Assembly (NCBI GenBank): GCA_024235875.1
Contig: JACKLP010000002.1
Location: 248,001-312,000, forward strand
Direction: 5' to 3'
Length of the DNA: 64,000 nt
Source: Burkholderiaceae bacterium
GTDB taxonomy: Bacteria > Pseudomonadota > Gammaproteobacteria > Burkholderiales > Burkholderiaceae_E
In this document: positions 33,636-43,041 of the stretch, one piece after another
Position numbering within the stretch: position 1 is the first letter of the stretch
How the letters are laid out: the number at the start of each line of letters is the position of its first letter
Translations under genes and position numbers: made by a program
Notes under the pieces: generated by a model
What the model saw: the letters and a program-made list of their open reading frames with translations, nothing else
Databases searched by the model: none
What the model was told of the DNA's origin: nothing

Positions 33636-34799
33636 GTGTTGCGCACGCATGAACACGACGAGCTGGAGCGCACCACGCTGCGCGTGATCAAGGATCACAT
33701 CCTGCCGAACGTGGACGACTGGGAGCGCGAGGGCATCTTCCCGGCACACGAGCTGATGAAGAAGTTCGGCGACGCGGGGCTGCTGGGCATCACCAAGCCA
33801 GAGGCCTACGGCGGCCTGGACCTGGACTTCTCCTACGAGATGGTCTTCGCCGAGGCCTTGGGCAGCATCCCGGCCAGTGGCCTGAGCTCGGCGATCGGCG
33901 TCCAGAGCACGATGTGCACGCCGGCGCTCGCCGCCCACGGCAGCGATGCGCTCAAGCGCGAGTACCTGGCACCGACGATCGCCGGCGACCGGGTCGGGGC
34001 GATCGGCGTGAGCGAGCCCGGCGCGGGTTCCGACGTGGCGAACATCCGCACCAACGCCCGGCGCGACGGCGACGACTACGTGATCAACGGCTCCAAGATG
34101 TGGATCACCAACGGGGCGCAGGCCGACTGGATCTGCCTGTTGTGCAATACCGCCAGCGACCGCCCCAAGCACGGCAACAAGTCGCTGATCATCGTGCCGA
34201 TGGACACGCCCGGCGTTCAACTGAGCCGCAAGCTCGACAAGATGCTGTACTTCAGCTCGGACACCGCGCAGCTCTTCTTCGACGACGTGCGCGTGCCGGC
34301 GAGCAATCGCATCGGCGAGGAGAACCTGGGCTTCACCTACCAGATGGAGCAGTTCCAGGAAGAACGGCTGTTCGTGGTGGCGCGCAGCCTGCGCGCCATG
34401 GAGATGGCGATCGAGGTCACGATCGACTACACCCGCCAGCGCGAGGTGTTCGGCAAGCCGGTGCTCGCCAACCAGGTCGTCTATCACAAGCTCGCCGAGC
34501 TCCAGTCCGAGCTCGAGGCGATCCGCTCGCTGCTCTACCGGGCCACCGAGGCCTATGTGGGCGGCGAGAACGTGACCAAGCTCGCATCGATGGCGAAGTT
34601 CCTGATCGGCAAGCTGGCGATGCGCCTGCCGGCGGAGTGCCAGCAGTACTGGGGCGGGCAGGGCGTGATGAACGAGAACTGGATCTCGCGCGCGTACCGC
34701 GACATCCGGCTCACGTCGATCGGCGGTGGCGCCAACGAGATCATGCTCGAGGTCGTGGCCAAGCAGATGGGAATCCATCCGGGACGGCGGGGAGGCTGA
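33636..34799 (+). CDS. Acyl-CoA dehydrogenase (citronellyl-CoA/AtuD-like)
   Basis: The 387-residue flavoprotein starts at GTG 33636, preceded by GGAGA at a 5-nt distance. It has the ACAD blocks GAIGVSEPGAGSDVANI, MWITNGAQADW and a C-terminal AYRDIRLTSIGGGANEIMLEVVAKQMG. It would introduce the alpha,beta double bond needed before carboxylation. Position between the carboxyltransferase and AtuA genes (1-nt gap to the latter) fits an Atu-like pathway, but the acyl chain is not known. Confidence 0.9.
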   Translation: MLRTHEHDELERTTLRVIKDHILPNVDDWEREGIFPAHELMKKFGDAGLLGITKPEAYGGLDLDFSYEMVFAEALGSIPASGLSSAIGVQSTMCTPALAAHGSDALKREYLAPTIAGDRVGAIGVSEPGAGSDVANIRTNARRDGDDYVINGSKMWITNGAQADWICLLCNTASDRPKHGNKSLIIVPMDTPGVQLSRKLDKMLYFSSDTAQLFFDDVRVPASNRIGEENLGFTYQMEQFQEERLFVVARSLRAMEMAIEVTIDYTRQREVFGKPVLANQVVYHKLAELQSELEAIRSLLYRATEAYVGGENVTKLASMAKFLIGKLAMRLPAECQQYWGGQGVMNENWISRAYRDIRLTSIGGGANEIMLEVVAKQMGIHPGRRGG

Positions 34800-34800
34800 C

Positions 34801-36687
34801 ATGGCTGCGCAGGGATCGAATACGGGCAACAAGGTGCTCGCGCGCGACGGTCGCCGGCGCACGGTTCGCATCGGTGGTGCGTCGGGCTACTGGGGCGACT
34901 CGCAGGACGCGCCACGCCAGCTCGTGACCCGCGGCGACATCGACTACCTCGTGTTCGACTACCTGGCCGAGGTCACGATGTCGGTGCTGGTGCGTGCATT
35001 CCAGAAGGACCCGCAGGCCGGCTACGCGCGCGACTTCGTCGAGCTGGTCATGAAGCCGTTGCTGCCCGAGATCAAGGCCCGCGGCATCCGCGTGATCGCC
35101 AATGCCGGGGGCGTGAACGTGCCGGCCTGCGCGCGCGCGCTGGCGGCGGTCGCGGCCGAGGCCGGCGTTGCGCTGCGCATCGGCACCGTCGAGGGCGACG
35201 ACCTGCTGCCGCGCGAGGCCGAGTTGCGCGAGCGCGGTGTGCGCGAGATGTTCAGCGGCGCACCGCTGCCCGCTCGCCTGGCGAGCGCGAATGCCTACCT
35301 GGGTGCGAGACCCATCGCCGCCGCGCTCGACGCCGGCGCCGATGTCGTGATCACCGGGCGCTGCGTCGACAGCGCGGTCACGCTCGGGCCCCTGGTCCAC
35401 GAGTTCGGCTGGGGCCCCGGGGACCTGGACCGACTCGCCGCTGGCACGATCGCCGGCCACATCATCGAGTGCGGCGCCCAGGCCACCGGCGGCAACTTCA
35501 CCGACTGGCGCGAGGTGGCCGCCGGCTGGGCCGACATGGGCTACCCGATCGCCGAGTGCGATGCCGATGGCGGGGTCGTGATCACCAAGCCCGAGGGCAC
35601 CGGCGGGCGCGTGTCGCGCTTCACGGTGGGCGAGCAGCTGCTCTACGAGATCGGCGATCCGGCCCGCTACGTGGTGCCCGACGTGGTCTGCGACGTCAGC
35701 GACCTGGCGCTCGACGAGATTGCGCCCGATCGCGTGCGGGTGTCCGGCGTGCGCGGCCATGCCCCCACCGACAGCTACAAGGTCTCGGCCACCTGGGCCG
35801 ACGGTTTCCGTGCGACGGCGCTCACGGTGCTGACCGGCTTCGACGTCGTCGAGAAGGCCAATGCCTTCTCCGGTGCGGTGCTCGAGCGCACCCGCCGCTT
35901 GTTCGCCGAACGCGGCTGGGGCGACTATCGGCGCACCGCGACGCACCTGATCGGCGCCGAGACCCTGTGGGGCGCGAACGCACGAGCGCAGGCGACCGCT
36001 ACCCGGGAGATCACGCTGCGCATGGACGTCCACCACGACAACTACCGCGCGCTGGACCTGTTCTCCAAGGAGTACACCGGCGTGGCGCTGGCCATGACCA
36101 CCGGGCGATGCGCCGGTGGCGCGGCCGGGCGGCCGAAGGTGACACCGGTGGTGGCGCAGTTCGCGTTCCTGGTGCCCAAGGCCGAGGTGCTGGTGCGGGT
36201 CCGCGTGGACGGCGCGGCCGTGCCCTTGGCCGAGCCCGTTCGGATCGCCGGCGGTGATGGCACGGCGCGCGGCCCGCTCGCCGAAGCAGCGGGCTGCGTG
36301 ACTGGCGCGCCCGGCGAGGACTCGTCGGCCGATGGCCTGCGCAAGGTGCCGCTCGTCTTGCTCGCGGTGGCGCGCAGCGGCGACAAGGGCGACGACGCCA
36401 ATATCGGCGTGATCGCGCGTCGCCCCGACTACCTGCCGTGGATCCAGGCCCAGCTCACGCCCGAGCGCGTGCGCCGATGGTTCGCGCACACCGTGCGCGG
36501 CGACGTGCATCGCTATGCGTTGCCGGCGCTCGGCGCGTTCAACTTCGTGCTCAAGAACGCGCTCGACGGTGGCGGGACGTCGTCGCTGCACCTGGACTCG
36601 CAGGCCAAGACCTATGCGCAGCAATTGCTCGCGATCGAACTGGAGGTGCCCGCCGCGATCGCTGATCAGGCAGAGGCACGCGCATGA
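34801..36687 (+). CDS. atuA: AtuA-family protein (DUF1446), acyclic terpene utilization
   Basis: A 628-residue protein. The N-terminal domain starts RTVRIGGASGYWGDSQDAP and contains RVIANAGGVNVPACARAL and DVVITGRCVDSAVTLGPLVHEFGW, all typical of AtuA. After about residue 520 a separate smaller domain (VARSGDKGDDANIGVIAR ... GAFNFVLKNALDGG) is the usual C-terminal partner domain, here fused. AtuA is required for citronellol/geraniol use in Pseudomonas, but its reaction is not firmly established. It overlaps the biotin carboxylase gene by 4 nt. Confidence 0.9.
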   Translation: MAAQGSNTGNKVLARDGRRRTVRIGGASGYWGDSQDAPRQLVTRGDIDYLVFDYLAEVTMSVLVRAFQKDPQAGYARDFVELVMKPLLPEIKARGIRVIANAGGVNVPACARALAAVAAEAGVALRIGTVEGDDLLPREAELRERGVREMFSGAPLPARLASANAYLGARPIAAALDAGADVVITGRCVDSAVTLGPLVHEFGWGPGDLDRLAAGTIAGHIIECGAQATGGNFTDWREVAAGWADMGYPIAECDADGGVVITKPEGTGGRVSRFTVGEQLLYEIGDPARYVVPDVVCDVSDLALDEIAPDRVRVSGVRGHAPTDSYKVSATWADGFRATALTVLTGFDVVEKANAFSGAVLERTRRLFAERGWGDYRRTATHLIGAETLWGANARAQATATREITLRMDVHHDNYRALDLFSKEYTGVALAMTTGRCAGGAAGRPKVTPVVAQFAFLVPKAEVLVRVRVDGAAVPLAEPVRIAGGDGTARGPLAEAAGCVTGAPGEDSSADGLRKVPLVLLAVARSGDKGDDANIGVIARRPDYLPWIQAQLTPERVRRWFAHTVRGDVHRYALPALGAFNFVLKNALDGGGTSSLHLDSQAKTYAQQLLAIELEVPAAIADQAEARA

Positions 36688-38774
36688 GCATGGTCGTCGC
36701 ATCGACGCCTTTCCGGACGGTCCTGATCGCGAACCGGGGCGAGATCGCCTGCCGCATCGCGCGCAGTGCCCGGCAGGCCGGCTTGCGCACGGTGGCGGTC
36801 TTCACGGAGGCCGATCGGGACGCGCCGCATGTGTACGCGGCCGACGAGGCGCTTCACCTGCCTGACCTGCCCGGGGCACCGGAACCCTATCTGGACGTGG
36901 CACGCATCGTCGATGCGGCGCGACTCGCCGGCGCGCAGGCGGTGCACCCCGGCTACGGCTTTCTGTCCGAGAACCCGGCGCTGGCCGAAGCCTGCGCCGC
37001 CGCCGGGCTCGTCTTCATCGGACCCGGGGCCGACGCGATCCGCCTGATGGCCGACAAGGCGCTGGCCAAGCGACGACTGCGCGCGGCCGGCGTCCCCTGC
37101 GTGCCGGGCTACGACGGCGAGGACCAGTCCGACGCGCGCCTGCGCGACGAGGCGGAGCGCATCGGCTATCCGGTGCTGGTCAAGGCCGTGGCCGGCGGTG
37201 GTGGCCGTGGCATGCGCCGGGTCGATTCCGCAGGCGGGTTCGACGAGGCGCTCGCCGGTGCCCGGGGCGAAGGACGCGCGGCCTTCGGTTCGCCGGTCGT
37301 GATCCTGGAGCGCGCGCTCGATCGCGTGCGCCACATCGAGATCCAGGTCGCCGCCGACCGGCACGGCAACGTCGTGCACCTGGGCGAGCGCGACTGCTCC
37401 AGCCAGCGACGCAACCAGAAGGTCATCGAGGAAGCGCCGTCGCCGGCCATCGATGCGCGCCAGCGCGACGCGATGGGCGAGGCCTCGGTGCGCGCGGCCG
37501 CGGCCATCGGCTACGAGGGGGTGGGCACGCTCGAGTTCCTGGTGGACGAGCGCGGCGAGTTCCACTTCATCGAGATGAACACGCGGCTGCAGGTCGAGCA
37601 CCCGGTCACCGAGTGCGTGACCGGGATCGACCTCGTCGATTGGCAGTTCCGGATCGCCGCCGGCGACGCGTTGCCGATGGCACAAGACGAGATCGCCATT
37701 CGCGGCTCGGCGATCGAGGTGCGGCTCTACGCCGAGGATCCCGACCAGGGCTTCCTGCCGCAGTCGGGCGTGGTCACCGACTGGGCGCCTCCCGAAGATG
37801 TCGGCGTGCGCCTGGACCATGCGATCTGCCAGGGCCTGGCGGTCGGTGTGCGCTACGACCCGATGCTCGCGAAACTGATCGTGCACGGACCCACTCGCGA
37901 GGCCGCGCGAGCGCGACTGATCGATGCGCTGCGCTCGATGCGCATCGCCGGCGTGGTGACCAACAAGGCCTTCCTGCTGCGCTGCCTGACGCACCCGGAC
38001 TTCGTGGCGGCCCGCGTCCACACGCGCAGCCTGGACGCGCTGGCAAGCGAGCCGGTGCCCGAGGCGCAGGATTGGCAGTATCGCGTCGCGGTGGCGCTCG
38101 CCTATTTCGCCGAAGCCTGGCGTTGGGGCGGCCCGCCCGACGACTGGTCCTCGCTCGGGGCGGGCGCCGGCCAGGGGCTGGGCCTGCGATGGCGCGCCTA
38201 CCGGGTTGCGGCCGGCGCTGCGTTCCAGGATGCCGAGCCGTTCGTATACGGCGTTCGCATGCGCGGCGGCGTGGCCGAGGTCGCCCGGCGCGACGCGCCG
38301 GAGGCTGTGATGCGGCTGGTCTTCGGCGGTGCGCCGCAGACCGCGCGCCCGGACGAGGCGATGCCGCGCTTCACCCGCGTGGCGCTGGGCGATGATCCAT
38401 TGCTGCGCCGCATCGGATGGTCGCCCGCGGGCGACCGCGTGGCGGTCGACTTCGGTGCGCTGCGCGTGGAGGCCGCGATCGCAACCCCGGGCGCAGGCCC
38501 GGCCGGCGCGGGAACCGGCGCCGCCGACGGTTCGATCCGTGCGCCGATGGCCGGCAAGGTGGTCGAGGTGCGCGCGGCGGCCGGCGCGACCGTGTCCGCG
38601 GGCGAGATATTGATCGTGCTGGAGGCCATGAAGATGGCGCATCGGATCAGCGCGCCGATATCCGGGCGCCTGGCCGAGTTGCGGGTCGATCCGGGCGACC
38701 AGGTGGCCCGCGCCGATCTGTTGGCGTGCGTCGTCGCCGACACGGCCGTGCCAGACACGCCAGCACCCTGCTAG
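36684..38774 (+). CDS. Acyl-CoA carboxylase alpha subunit (biotin carboxylase plus BCCP)
   Basis: The 696-residue protein begins FRTVLIANRGEIACRIARSAR, with VHPGYGFLSENPALAEAC, the glycine-rich ATP loop KAVAGGGGRGMRRV and FIEMNTRLQVEHPVTECVTG. A linker domain (about 460-620) interacts with the beta subunit. The biotin attachment motif VLEAMKMAH places the biotinyl lysine at about K650. Size and domain order equal MccA/AtuF. ATG overlaps the atuA stop. Confidence 0.93.
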   Translation: MSMVVASTPFRTVLIANRGEIACRIARSARQAGLRTVAVFTEADRDAPHVYAADEALHLPDLPGAPEPYLDVARIVDAARLAGAQAVHPGYGFLSENPALAEACAAAGLVFIGPGADAIRLMADKALAKRRLRAAGVPCVPGYDGEDQSDARLRDEAERIGYPVLVKAVAGGGGRGMRRVDSAGGFDEALAGARGEGRAAFGSPVVILERALDRVRHIEIQVAADRHGNVVHLGERDCSSQRRNQKVIEEAPSPAIDARQRDAMGEASVRAAAAIGYEGVGTLEFLVDERGEFHFIEMNTRLQVEHPVTECVTGIDLVDWQFRIAAGDALPMAQDEIAIRGSAIEVRLYAEDPDQGFLPQSGVVTDWAPPEDVGVRLDHAICQGLAVGVRYDPMLAKLIVHGPTREAARARLIDALRSMRIAGVVTNKAFLLRCLTHPDFVAARVHTRSLDALASEPVPEAQDWQYRVAVALAYFAEAWRWGGPPDDWSSLGAGAGQGLGLRWRAYRVAAGAAFQDAEPFVYGVRMRGGVAEVARRDAPEAVMRLVFGGAPQTARPDEAMPRFTRVALGDDPLLRRIGWSPAGDRVAVDFGALRVEAAIATPGAGPAGAGTGAADGSIRAPMAGKVVEVRAAAGATVSAGEILIVLEAMKMAHRISAPISGRLAELRVDPGDQVARADLLACVVADTAVPDTPAPC

Positions 38775-38804
38775 TCGTCCCCCCTTTTCCTGCGGAGACC
38801 GCTC

Positions 38805-39944
38805 TTGGATTTCAGCTTCAGCACCGAGCACGAGCAACTGCGCGAGACGATGCGCCGGCACGGGCGCGAGGAACTCGCGCCGCTGGCCCGCGCGGCCGAC
38901 GACACCGAGTCCTTTCCGCCCGCCCTGTTCCGTCGCTGGGGCGAGCTCGGCGTGATCGGCGCGCGCTATCCGGCCGCCGACGGCGGCTCGGACATGGACA
39001 AGATCTCGGACTGCATCATCCGCGAGGAACTCAGCTACGTCAGCCAGGCCTTCTGCTCGAGCTTCTCGGCGCACAGCCACCTGGGCATCTGGCCGATCTG
39101 GCGTGCCGGTACGCCAGAGCAGAAGGCGCGCTTCTTCCGGCCGGCCGTCGACGGGAAGCAGGTCGCCGGATTCGGCCTGAGCGAGCCCGATGGCGGCTCG
39201 GACATCCGCACGCTCAAGACCCGCGCGAAGAAGGTCGACGGCGGCTGGCGGCTCGACGGCAGCAAGCTCTACATCACCAATGCGCCAATGGCCGACTTCC
39301 TGCTGGTGGCCGCGCGCACCGCGCCGGAACTCACGAACGCGGCGATCAGCCTGTTCATCGTGGCCCTGCCCAATCCGGGGTTTCGGATCAGCAAGCTCGA
39401 GAAGGAGGGCATCAAGGGCTCCGAGACCGGCCTGATCTACATCGAGGATGCGTTCGTGCCCGATGACTGCCTGCTCGGCGGCGAGACCGGCAACTACGAT
39501 GTGATCCTCGATAGCCTCAGCGAGAACCGGGTCGGCGTGGCCGCGAGCGCATTGGGCATCGCGCGCGGCGCCTTCGATGCCGCGCTCGCATATGCCCGCG
39601 AACGCCTCGTGCGCGGCAAGCCGATCCTGCAGTACCAGGCCGTCGCGCACCGGCTGGCCGACATGGCGGCCGAGATCGAGGCCGCGAAATGGATGGTCTA
39701 TCACGGTGCCTGGCAGGTGGATCGCGGCACGCTCACGCCGGCACTCGCGGCCAAGGTCAAGCTGATCGCGTCCGAGGCGGCGCTGCGCGTGAGCGAGAAC
39801 GCGATCCGGGTCTTCGGCGGGGCCGGCCTGATGCGCGAGTACCCGGTCGGGCGCCACCATCGCGATGCCCTCGTCTACATCATCGGCGAGGGCACGAGCG
39901 ACATCCAGCGCAACCTGATTGCTCGCGAATTCCGCGAGACCTGA
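38805..39944 (+). CDS. Acyl-CoA dehydrogenase, second copy in the operon
   Basis: A 379-residue ACAD starting at TTG 38805 (GGAGA 7 nt upstream). It has FGLSEPDGGSDIRTLKT, LYITNAPMADFLLVAART, SENRVGVAASALGIARGAFD and the C-terminal FGGAGLMREYPVGRHHRDALVYIIGEGTSDIQRNLIARE. It differs clearly from the first ACAD at 33636, so the pathway probably has two dehydrogenation steps, as expected when an acyl chain is shortened before or after carboxylation. Confidence 0.9.
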   Translation: MDFSFSTEHEQLRETMRRHGREELAPLARAADDTESFPPALFRRWGELGVIGARYPAADGGSDMDKISDCIIREELSYVSQAFCSSFSAHSHLGIWPIWRAGTPEQKARFFRPAVDGKQVAGFGLSEPDGGSDIRTLKTRAKKVDGGWRLDGSKLYITNAPMADFLLVAARTAPELTNAAISLFIVALPNPGFRISKLEKEGIKGSETGLIYIEDAFVPDDCLLGGETGNYDVILDSLSENRVGVAASALGIARGAFDAALAYARERLVRGKPILQYQAVAHRLADMAAEIEAAKWMVYHGAWQVDRGTLTPALAAKVKLIASEAALRVSENAIRVFGGAGLMREYPVGRHHRDALVYIIGEGTSDIQRNLIAREFRET

Positions 39945-39980
39945 GGCGCCTGCAAGCGATCGATCGCCCGGAACACGGAC

Positions 39981-41096
39981 ATGGATCCTCGAAACATCCA
40001 AGGCCTGCAACGCGTGCTCGATCGCTGGCTGAACTTCGCGCCCTGCCCGGGTGTCAACGTCTCGATCCGCGACGCCCGACTGGGCGATTGGGATGCCGCC
40101 AGTGGCCTGGCCGATGTCGATAGCGTCCGCTCGATGCCGGTGGCCGCGCCCTGTCATGCCTACAGCATCACCAAGACCTTCACGGCGATCCGGGTGCTGC
40201 AACTGGTCCAGGCCGGTGAGCTGCGTCTGGATGCACCGATCGCCGAGATCCTGGCCGAGCCGCCGATCGGCGGGCTCGATCGCGGTGTGACGCTGCGTCG
40301 TCTGCTCTCGCACACGGCGGGTATCCCGAACTACACCGCCTTGCCCGACTACCTGCCGGCGGTCAAGGCATCGCCCGCGACGCCATGGACCGATGCGCAG
40401 GTACTTGCCGCAACCTGCACCGGCGCGCCCGACTTCGCGCCCGGCGAGGGGTGGAACTACTCCAACACCGGCTACCTGCTGCTGCGACTCGCGATCGAGC
40501 GCGCCGGTCGCGCATCGTTCGCCGACCAGATCCGACGCGACATCGCGACGCCGCTGGGGCTTGCGCACACCTGGGCCGCCGGGCATGTCGCGCGTGCCGG
40601 CGACGAACCGGCGCTGGTGCCCGGCTATTGTCGATCGCTTGGCGACACCGGAGAGATGGAGAACGTGGTCGGTCGCTATCACCCCGGCTGGTGCCTGACC
40701 GGGCTCGTGTGCTCGACCACGCCCGACATCGCCCGACTCTACGACTTGCTGCTCGGCGGCCAGGTGCTCGGCGGCGAGGCGCTGGCCGACATGACGACCT
40801 GGACCGCCGTGGGCCGGAAGGCCGCCGATGCCCCCGGGCCGCGCTGGCGTGGCGGCCGGCCCTTCTACGTCGAGCCCGGCTATGGCCTGGGCCTGATGAT
40901 CGATCGCGGCTGGCCGCACGGCGGGCTCTATGCCCATGGTGGCGACGGGCCCGGATTCAACACCTGGGCAATGCACCTGCCGGCCTTCGCCGGCCGGGCG
41001 TTGACGATCGCGATCTTTTGCAACGCGACCTTGCCCACGCATCCGTATTCGTTGATGCGCGGGCTGCTCGATTACCTGGCCGCAAACCCCAACTAA
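39981..41096 (+). CDS. Serine hydrolase, beta-lactamase (class C/esterase EstB) family
   Basis: A 371-residue protein with nucleophile motif SITK in HAYSITKTFTAIRVLQL, second motif YSN in GEGWNYSNTGYLLLRLAIERAG, and HGGDGPGFN in the position of the KTG motif. The His-Gly-Gly form is usual in esterase-type members rather than true beta-lactamases. No signal peptide is visible. In this operon it may hydrolyse an ester feeding the acyl-CoA route. The spacing is 36 bp from the preceding dehydrogenase and 12 bp to the sulfatase gene. Confidence 0.85.
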   Translation: MDPRNIQGLQRVLDRWLNFAPCPGVNVSIRDARLGDWDAASGLADVDSVRSMPVAAPCHAYSITKTFTAIRVLQLVQAGELRLDAPIAEILAEPPIGGLDRGVTLRRLLSHTAGIPNYTALPDYLPAVKASPATPWTDAQVLAATCTGAPDFAPGEGWNYSNTGYLLLRLAIERAGRASFADQIRRDIATPLGLAHTWAAGHVARAGDEPALVPGYCRSLGDTGEMENVVGRYHPGWCLTGLVCSTTPDIARLYDLLLGGQVLGGEALADMTTWTAVGRKAADAPGPRWRGGRPFYVEPGYGLGLMIDRGWPHGGLYAHGGDGPGFNTWAMHLPAFAGRALTIAIFCNATLPTHPYSLMRGLLDYLAANPN

Positions 41097-41108
41097 ACGG
41101 AGCCAACG

Positions 41109-43034
41109 ATGAGAACGGACGAAGACCTCGGGTCGATCATGAAGCCGGCCACCCTGCACACCTGCCGCGCCAATGCCGCGGCGATCGCGCCGCTGAACTT
41201 CGGCGACGAGCAGTCGTTCGAGGATGCGCGTCGCGGCTTCATCGGGACCGTGCCCGATGCGCGCGTGCTGGCGGCCGATGGTCGCGTGCTCTGGGACATG
41301 TCGAGCTTCGCGTTCCTAGAGACCGACGAGGTGCCCGATTCGGTCAATGCGAGTCTTTGGCGCCAGGCGCGGCTGAACAACATCCACGGGCTGTTCGAGG
41401 TCTGTCCCGGCATCTACCAGGTGCGCGGCTTCGACGTCGCCAACATGACCATCATCGAGGGCGAGACCGGCGTCGTGGTCATCGACCCGCTCACCTTCGT
41501 CGAGTCGGCGGCCACCGCGCTGGCGCTGTACCGTGCGCATCGCGGGGAACGCGCGGTGCGCGCCGTGATCTACAGCCACAGCCATGTCGATCACTATGCC
41601 GGCGTGGAAGGCGTGATGACGCCCGCCGACGCGGCCGAGGGCCGGATCGAGGTGATCGCGCCCGAGGGCTTCCTGGCCGAGGCGATCTCCGAGAACGTGC
41701 TCGCCGGCGTGCCGATGCGTCGCCGTGTCTGGTTCCAGTACGGCATCACGCTGGAGCCGGGGCCGCGCGGCTTCGTCGACGCCGGCTTGGGCAAGATGGC
41801 CGGACGCGGGACCGGCAGCCTGATCCCGCCGACGCGGGTGATCACCGAACCCACCGAGACCCATGTCGTCGACGGCGTCGAGATCGTGTTCCAGCTCACG
41901 CCGGGGACCGAGGCGCCGGCCGAGATGAACTTCTTCTTCCCGGGCTTCAAGGTGTTGAACCTGGCCGAGAACGGCTGCCACACCATGCACAACCTGTGCC
42001 CGCTGCGCGGCGCCAAGACGCGGGATTCGCTGGCCTGGTCGAAATACCTCGACGCCGCGCTCGATCTGTTCATCGACGACACCGACGTCGTGATCGCCCA
42101 GCATCACTGGCCCACCTGGGGCCGAGAGCGCGTGCGCCGCTTCATCACCGAGCAGCGCGACATGTATCGCTTCCTGCACGACCAGACGCTGCGCCTGATG
42201 AGCCACGGCCGCACGCCCAACGAGATCTCCAACGAGTTCCGCACGCCCGCGTCGCTTGCCGATCGCTGGCACATCCGGCCCTACTACGGCGCGCTCGCGC
42301 ACAACGTGCGTGCCGTCTATGCGCATTACCTGGGACCCTACGACGGCAATCCCACGAGCCTCGATCCGCTCACGCCCGAGGATGGCGCGCGCAAGTACGT
42401 GGAGTACATGGGTGGCGCCGACGCCGTGCTCGAGCGGGCCCGTCGCGACTTCGACGCCGGCCAGTACCGCTGGGTGGTCCAGGTCACCCACCACCTGGTG
42501 TTCGCCGATCCCGCCAATCGCGCCGCGCGCGAGCTCGGTGCCGATGCCATGGAGCAGCTCGGCTACCAGAGCGAGTCGGGAAGCTGGCGCAGTGCCTACC
42601 TGCTCGGCGCGAAGGAACTGCGACGCGGCAAGCCTCGCTCGGGCGCGCGCACGCCGGGCCTGTTCTCGCCACGTGTGCTGGCCGCGATGCCCGTGGAGAT
42701 GGTGCTGGACTTCCTGGCGATCCGGGTCAATGCCGAGCGCGCCGAGGGCCTTCGCCTGCTCATCGACTGGGTCATGACCGACGAGGACAGCATCCATCGG
42801 GTCACGCTGAGCAACAGCGCGCTGAGCCATCGGCCGGGAACGCACGGCGGCGCGGCCCAGGCGCGCATCCTGATGGATCGCCAGCGCATCGCCGCGCTCG
42901 TGAACGCCGGCACGCCACTCGACGAGGCGGTGGACGCGGGCCTCGTGCCGCACGCGGGCGATGCCGGCGCGATCCGCTCGCTCTTTGCGCTGTTCGATCG
43001 CTTCGACCCAGCGTTCGCCGTGCTGGAGCCCTGA
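41109..43034 (+). CDS. Alkylsulfatase, metallo-beta-lactamase fold (SdsA1/Pisa1 type)
   Basis: Hydrolyses alkyl sulfate esters to alcohol and sulfate. The 641-residue protein has the dinuclear zinc motif H157-S-H159-V-D161-H162, then AEMNFFFPGFKVLNLAENGCHTMHNL (further ligands), a helical dimerization domain around residues 385-530, and a C-terminal SCP2-like domain. This layout is specific for SdsA-type alkylsulfatases. Unlike SdsA1 no signal peptide is evident, so it may act in the cytoplasm. The alcohols released could enter the adjacent acyl-CoA pathway. It is the last gene of this run and converges with the TRAP genes after 7 bp. Confidence 0.92.
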   Translation: MRTDEDLGSIMKPATLHTCRANAAAIAPLNFGDEQSFEDARRGFIGTVPDARVLAADGRVLWDMSSFAFLETDEVPDSVNASLWRQARLNNIHGLFEVCPGIYQVRGFDVANMTIIEGETGVVVIDPLTFVESAATALALYRAHRGERAVRAVIYSHSHVDHYAGVEGVMTPADAAEGRIEVIAPEGFLAEAISENVLAGVPMRRRVWFQYGITLEPGPRGFVDAGLGKMAGRGTGSLIPPTRVITEPTETHVVDGVEIVFQLTPGTEAPAEMNFFFPGFKVLNLAENGCHTMHNLCPLRGAKTRDSLAWSKYLDAALDLFIDDTDVVIAQHHWPTWGRERVRRFITEQRDMYRFLHDQTLRLMSHGRTPNEISNEFRTPASLADRWHIRPYYGALAHNVRAVYAHYLGPYDGNPTSLDPLTPEDGARKYVEYMGGADAVLERARRDFDAGQYRWVVQVTHHLVFADPANRAARELGADAMEQLGYQSESGSWRSAYLLGAKELRRGKPRSGARTPGLFSPRVLAAMPVEMVLDFLAIRVNAERAEGLRLLIDWVMTDEDSIHRVTLSNSALSHRPGTHGGAAQARILMDRQRIAALVNAGTPLDEAVDAGLVPHAGDAGAIRSLFALFDRFDPAFAVLEP

Positions 43035-43041
43035 GCGGTCC

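Noticed and set aside
39981..41096. Antibiotic-resistance beta-lactamase
   Set aside because: SxxK and YSN are present, but the third motif is HGG and the context is catabolic, pointing to an esterase-type member. The same reasoning applies to the protein at 12098-13312.
36666..41159. A 1497-codon open frame on the minus strand
   Set aside because: It is antisense to the biotin carboxylase, acyl-CoA dehydrogenase and hydrolase genes, all of which have clear motifs. The antisense product is low-complexity Arg/Gly/Ala/His and arises from high GC codon bias.
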